Source: Planctomycetaceae bacterium
GTDB taxonomy: Bacteria; Planctomycetota; Phycisphaerae; Phycisphaerales; SM1A02
Direction: 5' to 3'
DNA: 5,914 nucleotides
Assembly (NCBI GenBank): GCA_027488415.1
Contig: JAIYBS010000253.1
Span: 1-5,914 of the forward strand
Each line of letters begins with the position of its first letter. The stretch's first letter is position 1. The notes under the pieces are model-generated. The model did not search any database. It was not told where the DNA came from and saw only the letters and a list, made by a program, of their open reading frames with translations. This document shows, piece after piece, positions 1-5,914 of this stretch. Made by a program: the position numbers and the translations under genes.

Positions 1-108
1 CGCCGCTGCCGCGATCGCGAGCACGACCACCACGACGATCAGCTCGACCATCGTGAACGCCGCGCGCGACGCGGGGATCGTGGGGTTGTGCCTGCGTGCT
101 CGGGTCAT
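1..108 (-). CDS. Pseudopilin, N-terminal part (GspH-like minor pseudopilin), cut by window edge
   Basis: Only the first 36 codons are present, and the gene runs off the left edge. The visible protein has a basic leader (MTRARRHNPTIPASRA) followed by the type IV prepilin methylation motif FTMVE and a strongly hydrophobic helix with five consecutive valines and an alanine-rich run. Families with this signature are cut by prepilin peptidase in front of the Phe and methylated on it, and the Glu at position +5 is present. The residue before the cut is Ala, not the usual Gly. The ATG lies 28 bases after the gspG stop codon and no Shine-Dalgarno site is visible, so translation is probably linked to the gene upstream. 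Position after gspG makes gspH the first guess, but gspI, gspJ or another type II secretion/type IV pilin-like protein cannot be excluded because the diagnostic C-terminal domain is missing. Confidence 0.85.
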   Translation of the reverse strand, partial: MTRARRHNPTIPASRAAFTMVELIVVVVVLAIAAAA

Positions 109-136
109 GGGACGCGGCCGCGCACGCGCGCGGGAC

Positions 137-568
137 TCAGCTCGGGCGCTTGTCGCCGGCGATGATGTCGGCGTTCTCGCCCTCTCCGCCCGACTGGCCG
201 TCCGCGCCGAAGCTGTAGACGTCGAAGTCGAGGTTGATCTCGCCCGGGACGCGGATCTGGTACGGGTTGCCCCACGGGTCGGAGAGCTGGTTCTTGTTGA
301 GGAGCGCGCCCTCGCCCTCGCTGAGCTCGACGAGCTCGAAGTCGCCGGGGAGCGTGCTGAGGCCCTTGGCCGTCATGTACATGCGCACCTGGTTCGAGAT
401 GGTCTCGGCGTCGGCGCGCGCGGTCTTGCTCTTGGTGAAGCCGATCCACTGCGTGACGCGCGGCACGACGAGCGCGGCGAGGATCGCCATGATGGTCACG
501 GCGACGATCAGCTCGACGAGCGAGAAGGCGCGGCGGACAGGACGGCGGGTGCGGCGGTGGGTTCGCAT
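137..568 (-). CDS. gspG: GspG, major pseudopilin of the type II secretion system
   Basis: This 143-residue protein is the main subunit of the periplasmic pseudopilus, assembled at the inner membrane under GspE and GspF. A basic leader (residues 1-14) is followed by the prepilin motif FSLVE, with Phe15 as the predicted first mature residue and Glu19 as the conserved +5 glutamate. A hydrophobic helix spans about 15-38. The C-terminal half carries the GspG signature: DPWGNPY at 97-103, then DVYSFGADG (116-124) and GGEGENADI (127-135), which form the calcium-binding loop in known GspG structures. Length fits the family. The frame stays open upstream to a GTG at 628, but I chose the ATG at 568 because it gives a normal short leader; the upstream 20 residues add nothing recognisable. 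The Shine-Dalgarno site is weak. The residue before the cleavage site is Ala instead of Gly. A hairpin lies in the spacer upstream. Confidence 0.95.
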   Translation of the reverse strand: MRTHRRTRRPVRRAFSLVELIVAVTIMAILAALVVPRVTQWIGFTKSKTARADAETISNQVRMYMTAKGLSTLPGDFELVELSEGEGALLNKNQLSDPWGNPYQIRVPGEINLDFDVYSFGADGQSGGEGENADIIAGDKRPS

Positions 569-618
569 GGGGTTCCGGGGCGGGTCTGGGGTGTCTGCGG
601 AGACGCGTATTCCTACGA

Positions 619-644
619 CCGAACGCACGAAGGCGTGCGATCTG
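619..644 (-). promoter_or_regulatory. Hairpin in the gspF-gspG spacer
   Basis: Within the 118-base gap between gspF and gspG there is a perfect 6-bp inverted repeat (CGCACG at 624-629 and CGTGCG at 634-639) with a 4-base loop. After one mismatch the stem continues with two more pairs (621-622 with 641-642), plus an isolated pair at 619/644. In the minus-strand transcript the loop reads CCUU. No run of U follows, so it is not a typical intrinsic terminator. It could be an attenuator or an RNA-stability element that lets the abundant major pseudopilin be made at a different level from gspE and gspF. That role is inference; the structure itself is seen directly. Confidence 0.4.
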
Positions 645-686
645 ACATCGGCGTTCGCAAGGGTTCTTCTTGTTGTCCGATAACCA

Positions 687-2009
687 TCAGCCGCCGAGCG
701 ACTTCTGCATCTCGAGGAGGGGCAGCAGGATCCCGGCGAGCACGAAGGACGCGATGAGCGCCATGAACACGAGGAGGACGGGGGGAAGGAGCTTCGTGAA
801 CACCTTCAGCGAGGTGTTCACCTGCCGGTCGAAGGCCCCTGCGGCGTGGAGCAGCATGGGCTCGAGGCGGCCGGACTTCTCTCCGATGTTGACGATCTGC
901 ACGAGGAGCGGCGGGAAGAACCCGCACTTCTCGAGCGGCTCCGCGAGCGACTGGCCCGTGGTGACCTTCTCCTGGACGCCGTCGACGGCCTCCATGAGCA
1001 CCACGTTGCCGAGGGTATCGCGGACGATCCGGAGCGCGCTCAGGATCGGCAGGCCCGCCGAGACCAGCGTGCCGAGCGTCCGGGTGAAGCGCGCGACCGC
1101 GACGTCGCGCAGCAGCGGCCCGATGATCGGCGTCTTCAGGAGCACGAAATCCACGCGTCGCCGGTTCTCCGGCTGCGCGATCCATCTGCGGAAGCCGACG
1201 AAGGCCGCGCCCGCGGCGACGATCACCAGCCACCACCACGACGCCATGAAGTCGGCGAAGCCGAGCAGCACGCGCGTCGGGAAGGGGATCGTCACGCCGG
1301 GCTGGCCGATGATCGGCGCCATCAGCCGCGGCAGGAGGAACGTGACCGCGACGATGATGCTCACGCCGATCAGGCAGGCGACGATCAGCGGGTAGATCGT
1401 CGCGCCGATCATCTCGCGCCGGAGCTCGACCGAGCGGTCGAGCAGGTCGGCGAGCTGGTGCATCACCTCGCTGGTGCGGCCCGAGGCATCGGAGGCGCGG
1501 ACCATGCCGACGATCATCTCGTCGAACGGCTGGCCGTACTCCTCCATCGCCTCGTGCAGCGGACGGCCGGCCTCGACGCGCTCGATGATGAAGTCGAGGA
1601 TGACGGGCTGGCCCTTGCCGGTCGCCTGCCGACGGACGGTCTTCAGCGCGTTCAGGAGCGGGAGGCCCGCCTCGATGGCGGTCGCGAGCTCGCGGATGAT
1701 GTTCGCGAGCTCCGTGCGCTTGAGCCCGGGGCGGCCCGGGCGCGTGCCGCGGAGCTCGTTGAGCATCGCCCCGACGTCGAACCCGGCCGCGGTCCTCCGC
1801 TCGCCGTCCGTCGCCTGGCGCGCGTCCTGGGCCGCGGGCCGCGCGCGCGGCGCAGGCGCCGGTGCATCGCCGCCCTCGGCGTCGAGGGCGAGCGGCGTGA
1901 GGCCCTTCGCCTGCAGCTGGCGCATCGCCGACGCGCGGTCGGGCGCGACGAGCGTTCCCGCGGCGACGGCGCCGCCTCGATCGATGCTCTGGTAGCGGTA
2001 GCTGGGCAT
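687..2009 (-). CDS. gspF: GspF, inner-membrane platform protein of the type II secretion system
   Basis: This 440-residue polytopic membrane protein is the platform on which the GspE ATPase acts during pseudopilus assembly. The N-terminus (MPSYRYQSIDRGGAVAAGTL) matches the usual GspF opening, in which a Y-x-A/S-x-D-like segment leads a small cytoplasmic domain. Two T2SSF repeats follow at about 98-223 and 306-428, each starting with the typical segment (RELATAIEAGLPLLNAL at 106-122; RTLGTLVSAGLPILSAL at 310-326). The motif VRASDASGRTSEV (170-182) and its counterpart NIGEKSGRLEPML (374-386) are also GspF hallmarks. Hydrophobic segments lie at about 203-227, 257-273 and 406-431, the three expected. 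Residues about 46-75 form an Ala/Pro/Arg-rich linker that looks disordered. The ATG is 14 bases after the gspE stop, with a weak GCGGA-type site. Length is slightly above the usual 400-410 because of the linker. Confidence 0.96.
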   Translation of the reverse strand: MPSYRYQSIDRGGAVAAGTLVAPDRASAMRQLQAKGLTPLALDAEGGDAPAPAPRARPAAQDARQATDGERRTAAGFDVGAMLNELRGTRPGRPGLKRTELANIIRELATAIEAGLPLLNALKTVRRQATGKGQPVILDFIIERVEAGRPLHEAMEEYGQPFDEMIVGMVRASDASGRTSEVMHQLADLLDRSVELRREMIGATIYPLIVACLIGVSIIVAVTFLLPRLMAPIIGQPGVTIPFPTRVLLGFADFMASWWWLVIVAAGAAFVGFRRWIAQPENRRRVDFVLLKTPIIGPLLRDVAVARFTRTLGTLVSAGLPILSALRIVRDTLGNVVLMEAVDGVQEKVTTGQSLAEPLEKCGFFPPLLVQIVNIGEKSGRLEPMLLHAAGAFDRQVNTSLKVFTKLLPPVLLVFMALIASFVLAGILLPLLEMQKSLGG

Positions 2010-2023
2010 CGTGGTCCGCGGCG

Positions 2024-3661
2024 TCAGCCGTCGTCGATGTCCTGGGTTGCGCGGAGGACCTCGTCGACGGTGGTCAGGCCGGCGGCCGCCTTCAGCATGC
2101 CGTCGTCGCGCATCGTCTGGAAGTCCTGGTCGACGAGCTCGCGCAGCTCGAGCGTCGGCTTGCCCTTGCTGATGCCCTCGCGCAGGCGCGCGTTGATGCG
2201 GGCGAGCTCGTAGAAGCCCATGCGCCCGCGGAAGCCGGAGCCGTTGCACTTGTCGCAGCCGCGGCCGACCGCGACGCCGTCCTTGAACAGCGCGCGCTCC
2301 TCGGGCGTGATGCGCGCGGCGATCTCCTCGGTCATCGGGACGCGCGTCACGCACTCCTTGCAGAGGCGGCGGCCGAGGCGCTGCGCGAGCAGGCCCTCGA
2401 GCACGCTCGCGATCAGGAACGGCTCGGCGCCCATGTCGACGAGGCGGCCGACCGACGAGACCGAGTCGTTGGTGTGCAGCGTCGTGAACAGCAGGTGACC
2501 GGTCAGCGCCGAGCGGATCGCGATGTCGACCGTCTCGTTGTCGCGCACCTCGCCGACGAAGATGACGTCGGGGTCCTGTCGCAGGATCGCGCGCAGGCCG
2601 GTGGCGAAGGTGAGGCCGCGCTTCGGGTTGACCGGGATCTGGTTGATGCCGCTCAGCTCGTACTCGACCGGGTCCTCGATGGTGATGATCTTCTTGCGCG
2701 GGTCGTAGAGCTTGTTGAGGCACGCGTAGAGCGTGGTCGTCTTTCCGCTTCCCGTCGGGCCGGTCACCAGCACCATCCCGTGCGGCTTCTGGATCATCTT
2801 GTCCATCATGCCGCGCATCTGCTCGCGCATGCCGAGGCTGACGAGGTCGAGCGGAAGCGAGCTCTTGTCGAGGATTCGCATCACGATGCTCTCGCCGTAG
2901 ACGGTGGGCACCGTGCTGACGCGGATGTCGACCTTGCGGCCCTCGAAGCGGAGCGTGATGTGCCCGTCCTGCGGCACGTAGCGCTCCGCGATGTTCATGT
3001 GCGCCATGATCTTCAGGCGGCCGATCAGGGCGGGCTGCAGGTGCTTGGGCGGCGAGGGCTGCTCGATCAGCACGCCGTCGATGCGGTACTTGACCTTCAG
3101 CTCGGTCTCGAACGGCTCGACGTGGATGTCCGACGTGCGGTTCTGGATCGCCTCGAGGATGATGAGGTTCACCAGGTTGATGAGCGTCGGCTGCTCGGCC
3201 ATCCGGTGGACGTCGTCCGCCTCGATGGCGTCGAGGTTGTGCTCGATCTCGCTGCCGGTGAGCTCGCTGTCCTCGGCGAGGCTCTCCGCCATGCGCGCGG
3301 CGGTGGTGCCGTAGGCGGCGCGCATCAGCTCGCTGAAGAGCGCCGGGTCGAGGCCGATGCGCTGTACCGGGAGGCGCGCGAGCGAGGCGGCCTCGTCGAC
3401 CGCCGCGATGTCGAGCGGGTCGACCATCGCCACCACCAGCCGGCCGCGCTCGACGCGCAGCGGCACGATGCGCAGGCGCACCGCGACGTCGGGCGCCACC
3501 TTGGCCGCGGCCTCGGCGCTCCACTCGGGCAGCGCCTCGGCCCACTCGATTCCGAACAGCCGGCAGCGGTCGCGCACGGATGCCTCGCCCGCGAGCGAGG
3601 CGAACGCGGCCGCGTCGATGCCGGCGTGGGGAACGGGAGTGCCGTGAAGGTCGTGGTCCAT
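2024..3661 (-). CDS. gspE: GspE, type II secretion ATPase
   Basis: This 545-residue protein is the cytoplasmic hexameric ATPase that drives pseudopilus assembly through GspF. Residues about 50-120 resemble the N-terminal T2SSE/MshEN domain. The catalytic part has all expected boxes: Asp box (RTSDIHVEP, 175-183), Walker A (GPTGSGKT, 301-308), Walker B (DPDVIFVGEVRD, 363-374; Val replaces the more common Ile in GEIRD) and His box (TGHLLFTTLHTNDS, 387-400). A tetracysteine zinc-binding module follows, with Cys434, Cys437, Cys469 and Cys472 in two CxxC pairs 31 residues apart. This module is typical of GspE and PilB and absent from PilT-type retraction ATPases. The ATG at 3661 gives a complete N-terminus, and the gene starts 36 bases after the stop of the exported-protein gene. 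PilB of a type IV pilus is the main alternative; the following gspF and a GspG with a clear calcium loop favour GspE. Confidence 0.95.
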   Translation of the reverse strand: MDHDLHGTPVPHAGIDAAAFASLAGEASVRDRCRLFGIEWAEALPEWSAEAAAKVAPDVAVRLRIVPLRVERGRLVVAMVDPLDIAAVDEAASLARLPVQRIGLDPALFSELMRAAYGTTAARMAESLAEDSELTGSEIEHNLDAIEADDVHRMAEQPTLINLVNLIILEAIQNRTSDIHVEPFETELKVKYRIDGVLIEQPSPPKHLQPALIGRLKIMAHMNIAERYVPQDGHITLRFEGRKVDIRVSTVPTVYGESIVMRILDKSSLPLDLVSLGMREQMRGMMDKMIQKPHGMVLVTGPTGSGKTTTLYACLNKLYDPRKKIITIEDPVEYELSGINQIPVNPKRGLTFATGLRAILRQDPDVIFVGEVRDNETVDIAIRSALTGHLLFTTLHTNDSVSSVGRLVDMGAEPFLIASVLEGLLAQRLGRRLCKECVTRVPMTEEIAARITPEERALFKDGVAVGRGCDKCNGSGFRGRMGFYELARINARLREGISKGKPTLELRELVDQDFQTMRDDGMLKAAAGLTTVDEVLRATQDIDDG

Positions 3662-3697
3662 TCGTCGTGCCTGTCTGCTCGTCTTCGTTCCGTCAGC

Positions 3698-5110
3698 TCA
3701 CTCGGGCTTGCCCTGCGGTTCCGCGGGCTCCGCGGCGGGCTGGCCGGACCGCGGGTCGCGGCGCGCGGGCCGGCGCTCCTTGCGGTCCTTCGCCTGCGGC
3801 GGCTCCTCGCCGGACTTGCCCTCGACGCCGAGCTGCTCGCCCTTGGCGCGAGCCTCGTTCTCCTTCGCGAGGGTCGCGGCGTCCACCTTCACGCCGCCGG
3901 GCAGCTCGGTCTGCTGCTCGGACGTCAGGATGGCCATCAGGCGGTCGCGGAAGGGCTGGCCCATCTTCTCGCGCTCCATGCGGGCCTTGACCACGGGGTC
4001 GCCGGCGTTCGAGGACTGAGGCGCTCCGGGAGCGCTCGACGCGCCGCCCGCGCGTCGCTCGGCGGCCGCCTGCGCGCGCTTGCGCGGTGCCTTCGGCTCC
4101 TCGGCGCGGACGGCGTCGTAGAGCTTGGCGTCCTCGGCCTCGCATGCGGTGCGGAACTCCGCCATCAGCGCGTCGATCTTCGACACCTGGTCCTCGGTCA
4201 GCGAGTCGAGCGCGCGGGCCTGCTGCATCAGCACCATCACCGGGTGCGTGCGGTAGACGTCGGGATAGCCGGCCTCGAGCGCGCGCTGGCGGAACTCCGC
4301 GCCGCGGGCGCCGAGCGCCTGCGCGAGCGAGTCGATGCCGCCGTCGTTGGCGGCGCGGACCGCGATGCGCGCCGTCATGACCTGGTCCTGAAGGTCGGCG
4401 CCGCGGTCGAAATTCATCGCGCGCATCGCCTCGGCGAGCGCGGGCTCGAGCTCCTTGATGCGCGCCTCGCGCGCGACGAGTGCCTGGTCGAGCGCGATCT
4501 CGTACGCGGTGACCGCGGCGCGGGTCGCCTCCTCCTCGGCGGAGGAGAGCTGCATTCGGCCCATCACGGCCCAGAGGTCGACGCTCTCGCCCGAGAGGTC
4601 GCCCGCGGGGAGCATGCGCTCGCGGCGCAGGGCGCGCTCGAAGCTCGGCCAGCGCTCGAGCTGCTGCGGGCCGAGCTGGTTTCGGAGGTCCGAGAGGAAC
4701 TTGTCCTTCATCTGCGCCTTCTCGACGCGCCACGCGTCGAGGGGCTTCATCACCTTCTCGAGGATCGCGTCGCCGTCGGCGGGCGTCGCGCGCGCGGCCT
4801 CCTGCGAGGCGGCCTTCATCTTGTCCTTGAGCGCCTCGACCCCGGTGTTGAAGCTCACCATGTAGTCCGAGAGCAGCGCCTCGACGATCGGACGCTGCCA
4901 CTCCTCGAGCTGCAGCGAGGCCGTCATCAGCATCATGTCACGCTGGAGGATGTCGGGCTGGAACGCCTCGCCGAAGGACGCGCGGCCGCCGAACTGCGCC
5001 GACGCGGGCGTCGCCGCCGCGCCGAAGGCGGCCGTGACGGCGAGCGCGCAGGCGAACGTGCGGGCGCGGAGGATGACGGGGGTCCGGGTGAGGGCGTTGG
5101 GGATGCGCAT
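3698..5110 (-). CDS. Exported protein of unknown function with Spy/LTXXQ-like motifs
   Basis: I do not recognise a named family for this 470-residue protein. Starting at the ATG at 5110 it has a signal peptide: basic n-region, hydrophobic core (FACALAVTAAFGAA) and a TPASA|QF cleavage site after residue 38. An upstream GTG at 5185 would bury this signal and was rejected; a GGAG Shine-Dalgarno site precedes the ATG. The mature part looks mainly helical and charged. It carries four or five short segments reminiscent of the LTXXQ motif of Spy/CpxP-like periplasmic proteins: LQLEEWQ (66-72), LGPQQLERW (146-154), MQLSSAEEE (186-194), LTEDQ (304-308) and LTSEQQ (395-400). The last 40 residues are rich in Lys, Arg, Glu and Pro and look disordered. 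One Cys (Cys323) is left after signal removal. It sits 36 bases ahead of gspE and is probably co-transcribed. A chaperone-like or scaffolding role is a guess. Confidence 0.85.
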   Translation of the reverse strand: MRIPNALTRTPVILRARTFACALAVTAAFGAAATPASAQFGGRASFGEAFQPDILQRDMMLMTASLQLEEWQRPIVEALLSDYMVSFNTGVEALKDKMKAASQEAARATPADGDAILEKVMKPLDAWRVEKAQMKDKFLSDLRNQLGPQQLERWPSFERALRRERMLPAGDLSGESVDLWAVMGRMQLSSAEEEATRAAVTAYEIALDQALVAREARIKELEPALAEAMRAMNFDRGADLQDQVMTARIAVRAANDGGIDSLAQALGARGAEFRQRALEAGYPDVYRTHPVMVLMQQARALDSLTEDQVSKIDALMAEFRTACEAEDAKLYDAVRAEEPKAPRKRAQAAAERRAGGASSAPGAPQSSNAGDPVVKARMEREKMGQPFRDRLMAILTSEQQTELPGGVKVDAATLAKENEARAKGEQLGVEGKSGEEPPQAKDRKERRPARRDPRSGQPAAEPAEPQGKPE

Positions 5111-5330
5111 GGGGTGGCTCCGTGGGTCCTGTGTGGACGGGGATTGTCGCACGGCCCCGGCGGCAGGGCCGACGGGACAACGCACGAGTCGGTGGACTAT
5201 CGCACTTGATCGGCAGGGACGCGCACGACGGTCAGTGGGTTCGCCGTCGGTTCGACTGATAACACCTTGGGACGTTGCGGGGCGCCACCCGAGGGGCGAG
5301 CTTCGGGGAGCGCCGACCGGGCGCCCGTGG
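5111..5330. other. Intergenic region between scoA and the secretion operon
   Basis: These 220 bases hold no gene I can support and presumably contain the end of the scoA transcript and the promoter of the gsp operon. Two small inverted repeats are visible. The first (5308-5313 with 5321-5326, 7-base loop, one G-U pair in the minus transcript) starts four bases after the scoA stop and could end or protect that transcript, although no U-run follows. The second (CGACGG at 5226-5231 with CCGTCG at 5244-5249, 12-base spacer) is perfect. I see no convincing -35/-10 pair; AT-richer patches at about 5257-5264 (minus-strand GTTATCAG) and 5197-5204 (GCGATAGT) are the best weak candidates for a -10 element. 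Confidence 0.4.
5118..5121 (-). promoter_or_regulatory. Shine-Dalgarno site that fixes the start of the exported protein
   Basis: The minus strand reads GGAG here, seven bases before the ATG at 5110. It is the clearest ribosome-binding site in the window and supports this start over the upstream in-frame GTG at 5185. Confidence 0.55.
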
Positions 5331-5914
5331 TCATTCCGGGCGGGTGGTCCGCTGCTCGATCCGCTTCACCGACTCGGTCACCACGATCCGCTGCACGAAG
5401 ATCCCCGGCGTGTCGACCTCGTCCGGGTCGATCGCGCCGAGCGGGACGAGCTCCTCGACCTCGGCGACGGTCACCCGGCCGCAGGTCGCGGCCATCGGGT
5501 TGAAGTTCCGGGCGGTCTTGCGATAGACGAGGTTCCCGGCCGGGTCCGCCTTCCAGGCCTTGACCAGCGAGAGGTCGGTGCGGATCCCGCGCTCGAGCAC
5601 GAACTGCTCGCCGTCGAACTCCATGTGCGGCTTGCCCTCGGCGACCACGGTTCCGACGCCGGTCTTGGTGTAGAAGCCCGCGATGCCTGCGCCTCCGGCG
5701 CGCATCCGCTCGGCCAGCGTGCCCTGCGGGGTGAACTCGAGCTGCAGCTCGCCGCTCATGAACTGCCGCTCGAACTCGGCGTTCTCGCCGACGTAGCTCG
5801 AGACCATCTTGCTGATCTGGCGGGTCCTCAGGAGCAGGCCGAGGCCCCAGTCGTCGACGCCGGCGTTGTTGGAGACGCACGTCAGGCCCTTCGCGCCGGA
5901 ATCGCGCAGCGCGA
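5331..5914 (-). CDS. scoA: 3-oxoacid CoA-transferase subunit A, C-terminal 193 residues, cut by window edge
   Basis: This is the alpha subunit of a family I CoA-transferase, which moves CoA between a short acyl-CoA such as succinyl-CoA and a 3-oxo acid such as acetoacetate in the cytoplasm. The frame is open from the right edge to the TGA at 5331, so the first roughly 40 residues, including the glycine-rich start of the family, lie outside. An internal ATG at 5807 is not the start, because family sequence continues upstream (LTCVSNNAGVDDWGLGLLL). Other typical segments are SYVGENAEFERQF, TPQGTLAERMRAGGAGI, FYTKTGVGTVVAEGK, KAWKADPAGNLVYRKTARNF and the terminal TPGIFVQRIV. The catalytic glutamate is expected on subunit B, which is not directly downstream. 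Acetate/butyrate-acetoacetate (AtoD) or 3-oxoadipate (PcaI) CoA-transferase subunits are homologous, so the exact substrate is not certain. Confidence 0.93.
   Translation of the reverse strand, partial: ALRDSGAKGLTCVSNNAGVDDWGLGLLLRTRQISKMVSSYVGENAEFERQFMSGELQLEFTPQGTLAERMRAGGAGIAGFYTKTGVGTVVAEGKPHMEFDGEQFVLERGIRTDLSLVKAWKADPAGNLVYRKTARNFNPMAATCGRVTVAEVEELVPLGAIDPDEVDTPGIFVQRIVVTESVKRIEQRTTRPE

Noticed and set aside
569..628. Longer GspG starting at the GTG at 628
   Set aside because: It adds 20 residues ahead of an already normal prepilin leader and would overlap the hairpin; the ATG at 568 is the more likely start.
687..3545. Apparent 952-codon minus-strand frame that would fuse sequence in front of GspF
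   Set aside because: The first part is an out-of-frame reading of gspE (Arg/Ala/His-rich, no motifs). The real GspF begins at the ATG at 2009, where family similarity starts.
3693..4901. A 402-codon minus-strand frame overlapping the exported-protein gene
   Set aside because: It is an alternate frame of that gene with low-complexity Arg/Gly/Ala composition; the other frame has a signal peptide, a Shine-Dalgarno site and balanced composition.
5111..5185. Longer exported protein starting at the GTG at 5185
   Set aside because: It would place 25 residues in front of a good signal peptide, and the GGAG site supports the ATG at 5110.
2474..5209. A 911-codon open frame on the plus strand, and other long plus-strand frames (e.g. 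846-2213, 53-757)
   Set aside because: They lie antisense to gspE, gspF, gspG and the exported-protein gene, cross gene borders, and translate to low-complexity Arg/Ala/Leu/His/Asp-rich sequence with no recognisable domain. This is expected when GC-rich codons make stop codons rare in the opposite strand.
5308..5326. Intrinsic terminator right after scoA
   Set aside because: A 6-bp stem with one G-U pair is present, but no T-run follows on the minus strand, so I mention it in the intergenic entry and do not call a terminator.
1..5914. CRISPR arrays, tRNA/rRNA genes, insertion sequences, phage or toxin-antitoxin genes
   Set aside because: I saw no regularly spaced repeats, no tRNA-like cloverleaf or rRNA motif, and no transposase or phage protein signature in any frame.

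Overview
The window is a very GC-rich bacterial segment (well over 60% GC by eye) in which every gene I can support lies on the minus strand. I infer a free-living Gram-negative-type bacterium. A Planctomycetota/Phycisphaerae-like organism is my best guess. The clues are the general secretory ATPase set, the prepilin leaders reading Arg-Ala|Phe instead of Gly|Phe, the mostly weak Shine-Dalgarno sites, and a large secreted protein with Spy/LTXXQ-like motifs next to the secretion genes. This placement is an inference and could be wrong.

Layout in the direction of transcription (high to low coordinates): (1) the 3' part of a 3-oxoacid CoA-transferase subunit A gene (scoA-type), entering from the right edge and ending at 5331. 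(2) A 220-base intergenic region (5111-5330) with two small inverted repeats and, at its far end, a Shine-Dalgarno site. (3) A 470-residue exported protein of unknown function (3698-5110). (4) gspE, the type II secretion ATPase (2024-3661). (5) gspF, the inner-membrane platform protein (687-2009). (6) A 118-base spacer carrying a perfect 6-bp hairpin. (7) gspG, the major pseudopilin (137-568). (8) The start of a second pseudopilin gene (gspH-like), cut by the left edge.

Genes 3 to 8 are separated by 36, 14, 117-118 and 28 bases and read as one operon. GspE would hydrolyse ATP at the cytoplasmic face, GspF would couple that to the membrane, and GspG plus the minor pseudopilin would form the periplasmic pseudopilus that pushes substrates out. 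The exported protein in front of gspE is the least explained component. Its position suggests a link to secretion or to the periplasm, but nothing in its sequence proves that. The scoA fragment belongs to short-chain acyl/ketone-body metabolism and is probably functionally unrelated.

No tRNA, rRNA, CRISPR array, insertion sequence or phage feature was seen. The long open frames on the plus strand are codon-bias shadows of the minus-strand genes.
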